Numbered from the stretch's first letter, positions 8,011-18,382 are shown. The stretch: 64,000 nt of DNA from Longimicrobium terrae (GCF_014202995.1 NZ_JACHIA010000003.1:186001-250000), one strand, 5' to 3'. Notes: a model not told the origin generated them from the letters alone. Translations and numbers: made by a program.

Positions 8011-8446
8011 ACCCGCGCGGGCACCCTGGCCGGAGCGCGCACTCGCCGTCACGCGCATCGTGATGGGGCTGCTGTTCATGGCGGCGGGAACCACCAAGTT
8101 CTTCGGGATTCCCGCACCGCCGCAGCCCATGCCGCCCATCCCGCTGATGTCTCAGGTCGGGATCGGCGGATTGCTGGAACTGGTGGGCGGGCTGCTGATC
8201 ATGCTGGGCCTGTTCACGCGCCCCACGGCGTTCATCCTCTGCGGAGAGATGGCGGTGGCGTACTTTCAGTTCCACCAGCCGCAGGCCTTCTTTCCCACCA
8301 CCAACGGCGGCGGGCCCGCGGTCATGTTCTGCTTCTTTTTCCTGTTGCTGACGTTCGCCGGGGCGGGAAGCTGGAGCCTGGACGGGTTGATGGCCCGCGC
8401 GCGCCGCGGCCGTCTGCCCGGCGCCGCTCCCCGCGCCTACGGCTGA
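7997..8446 (+). CDS. DoxX family membrane protein
   Basis: 149 aa with four hydrophobic segments: about residues 17-33 (RIVMGLLFMAAGTTKFF), 53-72, 78-95 and 107-123. The first has the DoxX hallmark of Arg, Gly and a KFF ending, followed by a loop with PP-rich spacing and GGLLELVGG. DoxX proteins are small inner-membrane proteins often coupled to redox or detoxification operons; mechanism is unclear. The C-terminus is Arg-rich and presumably cytoplasmic. Confidence 0.88.
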   Translation: MSIFEPARAPWPERALAVTRIVMGLLFMAAGTTKFFGIPAPPQPMPPIPLMSQVGIGGLLELVGGLLIMLGLFTRPTAFILCGEMAVAYFQFHQPQAFFPTTNGGGPAVMFCFFFLLLTFAGAGSWSLDGLMARARRGRLPGAAPRAYG

Positions 8447-8450
8447 CGCG

Positions 8451-8545
8451 ACGAACATCCGCGGGTGATTGCCTGTGCGATGAACGTCTGCGGGATGAAC
8501 CTCTGCGGGATGACCGTCTACAGGATGAACATCGGCGGGATGAAC
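8451..8545. repeat. 15-bp tandem repeat (about six units)
   Basis: Units of 15 bp with consensus TGAACNTCTGCGGGA run from 8451 to 8540, with a partial unit to 8545. Units 8481-8495 and 8496-8510 differ at one position; outer units are more diverged. The tract lies between the DoxX stop and a hairpin terminator. In one frame it would read MNxxG pentapeptides, but that frame has no supported start and runs antisense to the next gene. Confidence 0.75.
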
Positions 8546-8580
8546 GAGAGCCCCGGCGCGAAGGTCGCGCCGGGGCTCTC
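8546..8580. terminator. Intrinsic terminator hairpin
   Basis: Perfect 15-bp stem (8546-8560 with 8566-8580), loop AAGGT, followed by GTCTGTCGTC. It lies between the convergent DoxX gene and the minus-strand zinc-ribbon gene. Confidence 0.75.
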
Positions 8581-8635
8581 GTCTGTCGTCAGGGTGAAAG
8601 AGCGGCTGTGCGGGTCCGAGGTGGATCGGAACGCG

Positions 8636-9763
8636 TCATCGTCCGGACGAATCGCCACGCCCCGGCGCGCGTGGAGGGATGGCGCCGCGCAGGTGGTTCA
8701 GCCGTGCCTCCACCGCCGCGGGAACGACGAGCCGGTCGGCGATGGCGGCCACCTCTTCCGCCTCGCGCCAGTGCCGCTCCAGTTCCGCCAGTTCGCCTTC
8801 AAGCGCGCGCTTTTCCGCGTCCTCGTTGCTCGCCATCTCCAGTGCGAAGCGCAGCTCCGGCGGCAGCGCCCACACGTCGCGAAAGCCCGCGCCCAGTTCC
8901 CGCGCGTGCTCCTCCGCCCGGGCCAGAAAGCGCTCCGCGGTAAAGTTGCGGTCGATCAGCCGCACCGCGCCGTCCACCTGACTGCGCGACCCGCCGATGG
9001 CGTTGGCCTCCGCCGTGAGCACGGCCAGCGTGCGCAGCGCCGCGCCGCCGGTGAGCATGTGCGTGCGCGGCCGGGGATCGGTGATGCCTGTGGCGGGATC
9101 CAGCCAGTGGTTGGCCGTGTGCACCTCCACGGCCCACGCATGCCCGCCCACGGGCCGCGACCGCAGCCGCACGCGGCTCATCACCCGTCCCCTTTCCATG
9201 ATGGGTACGCCCTCGTTGTCCACCAGCGTCTGCCGCGCGGCACCGGCTTCCAGTTCGGTCGCGCCGCGGGGCAGGCCGCGCTTGCGCCACTCCGCCACGG
9301 CGGCGAGCGGAAGGCCGGCCAGCCCCACCAGCGGCAGCACACTCGCCCCCGCCAGGGTCAGGACGGCGCCGCCCGCCAGGGACGCCGCCGCGCCCGCGAC
9401 AGAAAGGGTGGAAAGCCACATGCGCTTCTGCCGCCCCGTGAACTGTGCGCCGTAGCGCCAGGCGGCAAACTCCGGCCGCTGCGGCGCGCCGATGCGCACC
9501 AGCTCCGTGCCGTCCCGCAGCCGCGCGAGGCCGATGTGCTCGGTAGAGGTGCGCAGGGTGGTGCCGCGAAAGGCGCGTTCGCACTCTTCGATGGCCTCCC
9601 ACCGCTCCTCCAGCGGCGACAGGTTCCACCGGCCGCAGCGCGGGCACACGGCCCACAGCCGCCCCTTGGCCGCGTCGAACGCCAGCCGGCGGCCCACGGG
9701 AAAGTGTTCGATGCTTTCGTTGGCGCCCAGCGCGCCGTGGCAGAAGATGCAGGTGGCGTACAT
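8636..9763 (-). CDS. Zinc-ribbon membrane protein of unknown function
   Basis: 375 aa. The N-terminus has a split four-cysteine zinc ribbon: C5-I-F-C8 and C40-P-R-C43. Two adjacent hydrophobic segments, about residues 118-137 and 140-155, form a membrane hairpin. The long C-terminal half is charged and predicted cytoplasmic, with ANHWLDPATGITDPRPRTHMLTG forming a conserved-looking block split here by a His/Trp core, and a final Glu/Arg-rich helix. I do not recognise the family. No operon partner is apparent. Confidence 0.6.
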   Translation of the reverse strand: MYATCIFCHGALGANESIEHFPVGRRLAFDAAKGRLWAVCPRCGRWNLSPLEERWEAIEECERAFRGTTLRTSTEHIGLARLRDGTELVRIGAPQRPEFAAWRYGAQFTGRQKRMWLSTLSVAGAAASLAGGAVLTLAGASVLPLVGLAGLPLAAVAEWRKRGLPRGATELEAGAARQTLVDNEGVPIMERGRVMSRVRLRSRPVGGHAWAVEVHTANHWLDPATGITDPRPRTHMLTGGAALRTLAVLTAEANAIGGSRSQVDGAVRLIDRNFTAERFLARAEEHARELGAGFRDVWALPPELRFALEMASNEDAEKRALEGELAELERHWREAEEVAAIADRLVVPAAVEARLNHLRGAIPPRAPGRGDSSGR

Positions 9764-10009
9764 GCGTGGTCGATGGCGGAATCCGTGCTCCGGGGCGCGA
9801 TTGCTCGCCCCGCGTGTCGTGCGGATGGGCGTTACGGATTACGCCGCACGCGGGTTGCGGAGCTCTGGACCGGGCCGGGCGCGGGGACCCGATCTTCCAC
9901 CTATTGTCCGATAGGGAACCTGCGCGGCCGGCCCCGCGTACGATGCGCGGGGCCGGCAACGGATGCCGCGCCTCACTCCCGCTCCCTCTCATCCCCGCCG
10001 GAGGTTCCC

Positions 10010-10330
10010 ATGAAAAAGCTCGCCCTGGCCCTGGAAGACCTGTCCGTCGAAAGCTTCGACACCACCCCGCGTCCCGGCCCTCGCGGCGGGACCGTGCAGG
10101 GCCACGACATCAGCGACAGCACCTGCTACGAGGTGGAGTGCTGGTGCGGCACGCGCGTCTCCTGCGCGGACAGCTGCAACGGCACCTGCGAGGAAAGCTG
10201 CAACGGAACGTGCCAGCTGGGCTGTACGACGAGGACTGCGGATCTCACCATCTGCAACCGCCCGCTCTCACTCTGCGGCGCGTGCACCTACAACGGCGGC
10301 ACCTGCTACGACCCCACCGAGCCCTGCTGA
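10010..10330 (+). CDS. Cys-rich RiPP-like precursor peptide (pinensin-type leader), 14 Cys
   Basis: 106 aa from ATG 10010, with GGAGG 5 nt upstream. The leader MKKLALALEDLSVESFDTT, then GGTVQGH, is shared with the other leader peptides of this window. The remaining 70 residues carry 14 cysteines, including an internal duplication SCNGTCEESCNGTC (two SCNGTC units). Leader plus Cys/Thr-rich core fits a ribosomally made, modified peptide; no modification enzymes are adjacent. The disulphide-rich alternative cannot be excluded. A strong hairpin follows directly. Confidence 0.75.
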   Translation: MKKLALALEDLSVESFDTTPRPGPRGGTVQGHDISDSTCYEVECWCGTRVSCADSCNGTCEESCNGTCQLGCTTRTADLTICNRPLSLCGACTYNGGTCYDPTEPC

Positions 10331-10347
10331 CCACCGGCAGCACGCGC

Positions 10348-10379
10348 GAGGGGCGGCGCCGTCCGCGGCGCCGCCCCTC
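10348..10379. terminator. Intrinsic terminator hairpin
   Basis: Perfect 13-bp stem (10348-10360 with 10367-10379), loop GTCCGC, 17 bp after the stop of the leader-peptide gene and immediately before the end of the convergent TOPRIM gene. Confidence 0.75.
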
Positions 10380-10385
10380 CGTCGT

Positions 10386-11033
10386 TCATCGGCCGTCCCC
10401 CTCATCATCCAGCATCAGCCGCCGCACCCAGTCCACGAATTCGCGAGCGGCGGGCGCGTTCGCGTCCAAGGCGCCCTTGCCGATCGCCTGGCCCATGGGT
10501 GAACCCGGGCCGGCCTGCCACGCCAGCCAGGTGTGCATGACAGCCTTGGCCCGGTGCGCGGGAGAAAAGCGCCGCTCGGGAAGGCCGTCCACGACGTGGA
10601 GCGCGTGCGGCAGCAGCACGTCCGAGGACGGAATCATCGCCGCCGCGAAATCCTCGAGCATCCCCGCAGAGCCATTGTCGGGCATGATCCACAACCCGAA
10701 CCGTGGCAGATCCGCCGCGCGAGCCAGAATCAATCCCCCACTCGCAATCGAGACTGGAACGTCCGCGTAGCCTGAATGCAGGAGCACGCTCCTGATCACC
10801 GCCCAGCGCGCGGCCGGATCCCCGTTGGCGTCAACGACGATTCCGAAGCACAGGAGGTCAGGCGCGTTCAACGCGACCGGCAGACCCGACAGAAGCGCGT
10901 CCACCCCGCCGTTTTCACGCACGAGGAAGGCGGACCTGGGCAGCTTGTGCGAGAGGCACAGGCTGTTTACAAGGGCCGCATCGTCTTTGCCTTCCACCCA
11001 CAGCAGGCGGGCCGGCGCGATCGGCGCGTTCAC
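10386..11033 (-). CDS. TOPRIM-like (DUF3226-type) protein, partner of the AAA ATPase
   Basis: 215 aa, GTG start 11031-11033 overlapping the ATPase stop (GTGA). The opening LLWVEGKDDAALVNSL is a TOPRIM first motif with its catalytic Glu (VEGKDD). A second acidic block follows (GIVVDANGDPAARW) and then LWIMPDNGSAGMLEDF, the DxD-like region. DUF3226 proteins have this arrangement and pair with ABC-type AAA ATPases, resembling a split OLD-family nuclease. A nuclease role, perhaps in phage defence, is inference. No helicase or reverse transcriptase is adjacent. Confidence 0.8.
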   Translation of the reverse strand: MNAPIAPARLLWVEGKDDAALVNSLCLSHKLPRSAFLVRENGGVDALLSGLPVALNAPDLLCFGIVVDANGDPAARWAVIRSVLLHSGYADVPVSIASGGLILARAADLPRFGLWIMPDNGSAGMLEDFAAAMIPSSDVLLPHALHVVDGLPERRFSPAHRAKAVMHTWLAWQAGPGSPMGQAIGKGALDANAPAAREFVDWVRRLMLDDEGDGR

Positions 11034-12124
11034 CGGACTTCGATCTGCTGGTCAGCGGCGATCGCGACGTCTCGCTCAGAGTACCGCACGGCCCGGATCA
11101 TCCCGTCGTCCTTGCGGTCCAGGCGGTAGAGCATGCCCTTCGCGGGACTGCGATTGGCCGCGTCCTGGAAGCCCACGACCGCTTCCCAGCTGTGGGTGGT
11201 GGCGAAAACCTGAACATTCAGCTGTTCGGCCATCACGAAGATGGAATTCCATACGTCATGATGAACACTGCGATGGAACCCGTTTTCCACTTCATCCACC
11301 AGCAGCGCGCCTCCGGCGGCCAGAACCATGGCCAGGGTGAGCCCGAACATGCGAATGGTTCCGTCGCCCATGCTCCTGAGCGGAATTGGACGCGCCGAGC
11401 CCCGCACCCGGCAGAGGATCGACCGTGACCGCCCCTCGCCGATGAGCAGAATCTTTTCGAGCCCGGGAACGAGCGAGCGGAAGTGCTCCTCCACCTGCTG
11501 CTCGCCGCCGAGGACGAGAACCCTGTCCCACATGCTGCTGATGTTCCGGCCCGACAATCCGGCGGAAGGCACGGCGACAACGTCGCTTCGGCCGAGTGGC
11601 GCCAGCGGAACCATATGGGAGAAGTACTCAAGGTCGAGTTCCAGACGGTTCGCCTCGGTCTGAACCGCCAGCACCCACGAGTCCGGGTTGAGGGCCAGCG
11701 GCCGCTCACCGCTGTACTCGCCATCCGCCCCGACCGGCTCGTTCCACGGCATGACGATCTTCATTACGCCGGGTTCGCCAGCACGACCCAGGACGATGGG
11801 ACGGGTTCTTCCCTCGTTGAAGCTGCCGTAGAACAGACCTTCCAGAGCATTGAGGACGATCTCAGGCTCTTCGGCTGCGGGAACTCCGATCGAGGAAAGC
11901 GGGTGCTCGTACCCGGAGTGTTCGCTGACGAGGTTGAGGATCCTGGCCGCCAGAAACCTTTCGTTCGCGCGCTCGCAGAAGAGTTCCAGTGCCTCCAGCA
12001 GCGACGACTTGCCTGCGTTGTTGGTGCCCACAATGAGGTTCACCCTGCCGAGTTCCGGGAGAGTGAGGTGGCGAATGGCCCGGAAGCCTTCAACCGTGAA
12101 GCTGGGCAGGAGCATGTCGTCCAT
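11030..12124 (-). CDS. AAA family (ABC/OLD-type) ATPase
   Basis: 364 aa from ATG 12122-12124; an ATG three codons on is equally plausible. Walker A is GTNNAGKSSLLEAL at about residues 33-46, preceded by SFTVEGFRAIRHLTLPELGRVNLIVG. The signature and Walker B region follows late: MGDGTIRMFGLTLAMVLAAGG, then LLVDEVENGFH, then VFATTHSWE (switch His). This is the AAA_15/AAA_21 layout of OLD-like proteins without a fused TOPRIM domain; the TOPRIM is the next, overlapping gene. It lies 20 bp after methylmalonyl-CoA mutase and may be read from the same transcript. Confidence 0.9.
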   Translation of the reverse strand: MDDMLLPSFTVEGFRAIRHLTLPELGRVNLIVGTNNAGKSSLLEALELFCERANERFLAARILNLVSEHSGYEHPLSSIGVPAAEEPEIVLNALEGLFYGSFNEGRTRPIVLGRAGEPGVMKIVMPWNEPVGADGEYSGERPLALNPDSWVLAVQTEANRLELDLEYFSHMVPLAPLGRSDVVAVPSAGLSGRNISSMWDRVLVLGGEQQVEEHFRSLVPGLEKILLIGEGRSRSILCRVRGSARPIPLRSMGDGTIRMFGLTLAMVLAAGGALLVDEVENGFHRSVHHDVWNSIFVMAEQLNVQVFATTHSWEAVVGFQDAANRSPAKGMLYRLDRKDDGMIRAVRYSERDVAIAADQQIEVR

Positions 12125-12144
12125 GTGGCTGCGGCAGTCGCGGA

Positions 12145-13836
<1,692 letters not shown>

Positions 13837-14371
13837 CGGTTTGACGGAAAGTGCGTGAGTGCGGTGTGCGTGAGTGCGGAGTGCTGGCTCCGCGCCGGGG
13901 ACGACAACTTAACTTGTCGCGCGCAGTTCGCCATCGTTCGTGCTCCGTCTCTGTAAACTGCCCTCACGCGGAGGCCGCGGGGGTTCGCGGGGGTCGCGGG
14001 GAACAGCAACGGAAGGATGTCAGGCGCGGCGGCGATGAGCTCTCGGGGCGCGGGACCGTACTGCAACTGCCGTTTCACACGGAGGCCACGGAGGATGCAC
14101 GGAGGTCACGGAGGAAAGAGCGAGGACTGGAGTTGCATCCGCTGTTCCCCCGCGACCTCCGCGACCCCCGCGTGAGGGCAGTTAACCCAGGTCGCCGCCC
14201 GCCACGGATCTCGGTCGCATGACCCGGTTGCGCGCCCTGCTCCAGAACTGTAACAATCCACGGGTTCCCGCGTTCTTTCGTTCAGCACCCGCAGGTTCGC
14301 GCACGCCCGCGCACGACACACCCGGCAGGCCCCCTCCGCGCACCGCGGATTCCCCTCTTCCCGGAGGCCGC
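13837..14371. repeat. Intergenic region with long inverted-repeat element
   Basis: No gene is supported between the mutase start and the TonB receptor start. GTGCGTGAGTGCGG repeats at 13849-13883. Outer arms AACTGCCCTCACGCG (13957-13971) and their exact complement (14169-14183) enclose runs of degenerate GGAGGTCACGG/GCGGGGGTCGCGG units, with an internal AACTGCCGTTTCACACGG unit near 14057. The same arms recur at 18148-18382 and, with the alternative arm, at 63029-63258. Confidence 0.7.
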
Positions 14372-17300
14372 ATGACCCAACTTCTCCGTTCGATGCTCCA
14401 CCGCGCCCGTGGTTTCGCCTGCGCGGCCATCCTCCTCACGCTCGCGACGCTGGCCGGCGCGCGCACGCTCCACGCACAGGCCGCCACGCTGCAGGGACGC
14501 GTGACGGACCCCACCGGCGCGCCCGTGGTGGCGGCGCTGGTGGACCTGAACCAGTCGCCCGGCACGCTGCGCCGCAACGCCCGCACGGACGCCACGGGCG
14601 CCTACCGCATCGTGGGGCTGCCCACCGGGCGCTACACCGTGAGCATCCGCCGCTCCGGCTACCAGACAGGGCGCGACATCGTCCTCCTGGCGCCGGGCGA
14701 GACGCTGCAGCAGGACTTTGTGATCGAGTCGCGCCCGGTGATGATCGACACGGTGACGGTGGTGTCGGACAACGACGTGTCGCTGGACCGCACGCAGACC
14801 GGCTTCGACACCCGGGTGACGGAAACGGCGATCGAACTGCTGCCGCTGGCGCAGGACCCCTCCGCCGCCGTCGCGCTCACGCCCGGCGCGCGCGGGGCAC
14901 AGGTCTTTGGCGGGGCCACCGCGCAGGCCAACCAGTACCAGATCGACGGGCTGGCCGCCAACCACCCCGGCGTGGGCGGCGACCTGGTGCAGCCCTCGCT
15001 AAACTGGCTGGAGGCGGTGCAGGTGCGCGGGCTGGGCGCGGCCGCGGAGTACGGCAACTTCCAGGGCGGGCTGGTGAACCTCATCACCAAGAGCGGCAGC
15101 AACGACTTTCAGGGCGAGTTCACCGTCCGCGCCAACGCCGCCGCGCTCACCGCCAGCAACCTGCAGCGCTACGACGTCAACTCCGAGATCCGCTCCCGCT
15201 ACGACGTGGAGGGCGAACTGCGCGGACCCATCATCCGCAACCGCCTCTTCTACTACCTGGGCGGCCAGGTGATCACCCGCGAGGATCGCGTCCCCAACAA
15301 CCTCATCACCCGCGAAGGCTTCTACGCCCCGTTCGGCATTCAGCGCGACGAGCAGAAGCTGTTCGGCAAGCTGTCGTGGCAGCCCACCGGGGTGGACCAG
15401 CTGATGGTGTCCGGCGGATACCTGAACGCCACGTCCGACGGTATCGGCAGCACCGGATACGAGCCCGAGCCGCTGTCGCGCATGACGGCGCCCACGACGT
15501 TCGGCAACGCGCGGTATGAGCGGCTGCTGGGGCCCGGACGCGCCTTTCAGATTTCCGCCGCCACCTTCGAGCGTGACGAGCGGCGCGAGCCCGCCGCAGG
15601 CGAGGATCGCGCGGCGGTGGTGCTGTACGGCCTGAACCGCTTTCAGCCCACCTTTCTGAACGCGCCCTTCCGCTCGCGGCAGGCGCCGTCGTCGGCCACG
15701 GTGCAGTCATCGCTCACGTGGGAGATCGCGCGCGGCGGCATGCGGCATTCGCTCAAGGCGGGCGGCGAGTACAGCGCGGGCACCTGGATCGACCAGCGGC
15801 TGCGCAACGGGGGGATGACGTGGCGCCCCTCGTTCGGCCGCAACTACTCGCGCTTCAACCCCGACGACGCCTTCACCTGGGGCGGCGTGGTGCCCACCGA
15901 GTGGGGCGGCGAGGTGAACCTGAACGCCGACGTGCGCAACGCCGCCGTCTATCTGCAGGACAACGTGGAGATCGGCCCGCGGCTCACGCTGGCGCCGGGC
16001 ATCCGCTACGGCTGGTGGGAGGGATACATCACCCCCGCCGGCGACGTGGGCCCGCGCTTTCGCGCCATGCAGGACGCCGCGCCGGACTTTCGCCTGGGCG
16101 CCACCTGGGACGTGACCGGGCGCAACGACCTGGTGGTCAAGGCGCACGCGGGGCGCTATCACCAGAGCATGTTCGCGCAGTTCTACGAGCGCGTGGCGGG
16201 CGGCAACGTGTTCAGCGACCGCGAAACGTGGTACTACGGCGCGCGGCCCACCTCCATCGACCAGCGCTTCACGCAGTCCGAGCGCGACCAGCTGGCGCAG
16301 ACCGGCGTGTTCCGCCTGCAGGAAGCCGTGCGGCTGAACCAGACGGGCCCGGTGGATCCGGGGTACCGGCAGCCGTACGTGGACGAGTTCGTGCTGGGCG
16401 CCGAAAAGCAGCTGGGACGCTTCTGGAAAGCGGAGCTGGTGTACGTCAACCGGCAGAACCGCAACATGGTGGCGCTGGTGGACCGCAACGCCGCCACCAA
16501 CTACACGGCGTTCGACAACATCGCCGTCTTCGGCCCCGGAGTGGACCAGGTGGAGTACCTGGGACGCGGGCTGCGGCTGGACCGCGTGTACGTCCCCAAC
16601 AACCTGCTCATCGAGTTCCTTACCGCCATCGCCAACGACTGCCAGTGCGGGCAGGTTCCGCCGGGCCTCACGCTGGCGGACCGCGACCGGCTCACGTGGA
16701 ACCCGGACCTGGTCATCACCAACGCGCCGGGGGCGGAGCGCAGCTTTCACCAGATCCAGGGCGTGGTGCGCTTCGGCTATCCGCGCTTTGGCGGCGTGAT
16801 CAGCGCGGTGTATTCGCGGCTGCGGGGCAACCTGGACAACGTGGGCGGATACGACGAAACCGGGGATTATTCCGCCGGGCAGTTCGTGAATCCCAACCAG
16901 AGCGTGAACGCCACGGGACTGCTCCCCAACAGCAGCCCCATGGAGATCAAGACGTGGGTGTACGGCTCGCTCCCCGCGGCCTTTCGCGGCGGCCTTCTCT
17001 TCTCATGGGCGGGCGGCGACCGCTACACGCCGCGCTTTGAGCTTTCGCCGGCGCTGTACAGCTTCTTCGACCTGAACCGCGACAGCCTGTCGTCGCACCT
17101 GTTCTTTCCCTCCAACGGGCAGCCGGTGTTCGTGGAAACGCGCGGGGCCGAGGCGTATCCGGAGCGCGTGCAGCTGGACCTGCACCTGGAGCGCGGGGTG
17201 CGGATGGGGCCGGCGGAGTGGGTGCTGGAGCTGGACGGGATCAACGTGCTGGGCCAGGACACGCCCATCGCGTGGAACACGTCGGTGAACCAGGGGCTCA

Positions 17301-17410
17301 ACTACCGTGGCGACACCGACCAGTTCGGGCTGGAGTCGGGCTTCTACCGCGCCGTGCGCGACCGGGTGCCGCCGCGCTCGCTGCGGCTGGGCGCCACGGT
17401 GCGGTTCTGA
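14372..17410 (+). CDS. TonB-dependent outer-membrane receptor (Oar/SusC-like)
   Basis: 1012 aa from ATG 14372 with GGAGG 6 nt upstream. A signal peptide (to about residue 36, LHAQAA) is followed by a carboxypeptidase-regulatory-like beta domain (LQGRVTDPTGAPVVAALVDL... YRIVGLPTGRYTVSIRRSGY), a plug domain (TNYQIDGL-like YQIDGLAANHPG; GNFQGGLVNLITKSGSNDFQGE) and a long beta-barrel ending LRLGATVRF, with the terminal aromatic residue needed for barrel insertion. Such receptors import large or scarce substrates using TonB energy. The ligand is unknown. A lipoprotein gene follows and is probably the partner. Confidence 0.93.
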   Translation: MTQLLRSMLHRARGFACAAILLTLATLAGARTLHAQAATLQGRVTDPTGAPVVAALVDLNQSPGTLRRNARTDATGAYRIVGLPTGRYTVSIRRSGYQTGRDIVLLAPGETLQQDFVIESRPVMIDTVTVVSDNDVSLDRTQTGFDTRVTETAIELLPLAQDPSAAVALTPGARGAQVFGGATAQANQYQIDGLAANHPGVGGDLVQPSLNWLEAVQVRGLGAAAEYGNFQGGLVNLITKSGSNDFQGEFTVRANAAALTASNLQRYDVNSEIRSRYDVEGELRGPIIRNRLFYYLGGQVITREDRVPNNLITREGFYAPFGIQRDEQKLFGKLSWQPTGVDQLMVSGGYLNATSDGIGSTGYEPEPLSRMTAPTTFGNARYERLLGPGRAFQISAATFERDERREPAAGEDRAAVVLYGLNRFQPTFLNAPFRSRQAPSSATVQSSLTWEIARGGMRHSLKAGGEYSAGTWIDQRLRNGGMTWRPSFGRNYSRFNPDDAFTWGGVVPTEWGGEVNLNADVRNAAVYLQDNVEIGPRLTLAPGIRYGWWEGYITPAGDVGPRFRAMQDAAPDFRLGATWDVTGRNDLVVKAHAGRYHQSMFAQFYERVAGGNVFSDRETWYYGARPTSIDQRFTQSERDQLAQTGVFRLQEAVRLNQTGPVDPGYRQPYVDEFVLGAEKQLGRFWKAELVYVNRQNRNMVALVDRNAATNYTAFDNIAVFGPGVDQVEYLGRGLRLDRVYVPNNLLIEFLTAIANDCQCGQVPPGLTLADRDRLTWNPDLVITNAPGAERSFHQIQGVVRFGYPRFGGVISAVYSRLRGNLDNVGGYDETGDYSAGQFVNPNQSVNATGLLPNSSPMEIKTWVYGSLPAAFRGGLLFSWAGGDRYTPRFELSPALYSFFDLNRDSLSSHLFFPSNGQPVFVETRGAEAYPERVQLDLHLERGVRMGPAEWVLELDGINVLGQDTPIAWNTSVNQGLNYRGDTDQFGLESGFYRAVRDRVPPRSLRLGATVRF

Positions 17411-17423
17411 GCGCGCTCCCGCG

Positions 17424-17448
17424 GCGGCCGGCCCGGGTGGCCGGCCGC
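17424..17448 (+). terminator. Hairpin between receptor and lipoprotein genes
   Basis: Perfect 10-bp GC-only stem (17424-17433 with 17439-17448), loop CGGGT, in the 65-bp gap. There is no downstream T-run, so it may dampen read-through or stabilise the receptor mRNA rather than terminate fully. Confidence 0.45.
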
Positions 17449-17475
17449 ATCCCTTTCCCCTGCCGTGAGTGGCGG

Positions 17476-18123
17476 ATGACGATGCGATGTGTGCTGTGCG
17501 CGCTGCTCGCCGGGCTGGCGGCAACGGCGTGCGTGGACGTGACGGAGCCCGTACTGGGCGGCGATTACATGGGTTCGCTGCAGTCGTCCAACGCGCAGGA
17601 GGGCGCGGCCGTGTTCAACCTGGCTCGCCCGGGGCTGCAGTCGCTTTCGGCGCCGGGGCGCATTCTGATCGGGCGCGCGCGCGGCGCGGACAGCGTGCGC
17701 GTGCTGATGATCAACGACCCGCGCGTGCTGGTGGGCGGGCCCATCAGCTTTGTGGCGCGGATGGAATCCGGCCAGGCGCCGCCCGCCAGCCAGGTGCTGG
17801 CCGTGGTGGCGCCGGACAACGACCACCGGCTGTTCATGATCGACTACCGCATCCACTTCACCCGCGCGGAGCCGTCGGCCATCCGGGTGTCGGAGGCGCG
17901 CGTGCGGTCGGCGGAGAACGCCAACGCGGTAACGGAGTCGGCGATCACCTTTGCGCGCGCCGCCTCTGAATTCCTGGGCGAAGGGCCGGGGCTGTCCGCA
18001 GAGGAGCGCGAGGTGCTGGACGGGCGCGGCAACTCGGACGGTGGATACGATCTGGGCGACCTGCGGTACTTTCTGGCCCGCAATCCATCGCAGATCCCCA
18101 CGTCGTCCTCGTGGTCGCCCTGA
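17476..18123 (+). CDS. Lipoprotein with C-terminal dockerin-like calcium motif
   Basis: 215 aa from ATG 17476. The signal peptide ends in a lipobox-like LAATAC at residue 19, so it is probably lipid-anchored. The middle region looks all-beta (an NEAT/cohesin-like or Ig-like guess only). The C-terminus reads GRGNSDGGYDLGDLRYFLARNP, which resembles a single dockerin/EF-hand loop (D/N-x-D-G-x-x-D-x-x-D). It follows the TonB receptor by 65 bp and is probably its accessory surface protein. Function is not otherwise recognisable. Confidence 0.7.
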   Translation: MTMRCVLCALLAGLAATACVDVTEPVLGGDYMGSLQSSNAQEGAAVFNLARPGLQSLSAPGRILIGRARGADSVRVLMINDPRVLVGGPISFVARMESGQAPPASQVLAVVAPDNDHRLFMIDYRIHFTRAEPSAIRVSEARVRSAENANAVTESAITFARAASEFLGEGPGLSAEEREVLDGRGNSDGGYDLGDLRYFLARNPSQIPTSSSWSP

Positions 18124-18147
18124 TTCTGCGGCGTCAGCAGAGTTCGT

Positions 18148-18382
18148 AACTGCATCTCACGCGGGGGTCGCGGAGGTTCGCGGAGGTCGCGGGGAGGGCA
18201 ACAGATTGGACGCACACAGAGTCAACAGAGTTAACAGTAAACGATCAAAAGCGTTGATCGGAGACGCCGGGCATGATCCATTTCTGCTGCTCCTCTGTTG
18301 ACTCTGTTAACTCTGTGTGATGCTTTCCGTTGCTGTTCCCCGCGACCTCCGCGACCCCCGCGGCCTCCGCGTGAGGGCAGTT
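18148..18382. repeat. Long inverted-repeat intergenic element
   Basis: Outer arms (AACTGCATCTCACGCGG at 18148 and its near complement ending 18382) enclose degenerate GCGGAGGTCGCGG units, and inner arms CACACAGAGTCAACAGAGT (18213-18231) face CTGTTAACTCTGTGTG (18304-18319). The whole forms a nested imperfect palindrome of about 235 bp, related to those at 13957-14183 and 63029-63258. Confidence 0.7.

Noticed and set aside
8465-10009. Long plus-strand frame starting in the 15-bp repeat and joining the leader-peptide gene
   Set aside because: It runs opposite the zinc-ribbon gene, passes a terminator hairpin and has shadow composition; only the last 106 codons, with their own GGAGG and ATG, are credible.
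13957-14183. Long inverted repeat considered as an insertion-sequence end pair
   Set aside because: No transposase frame lies between the arms and no target-site duplication is visible.
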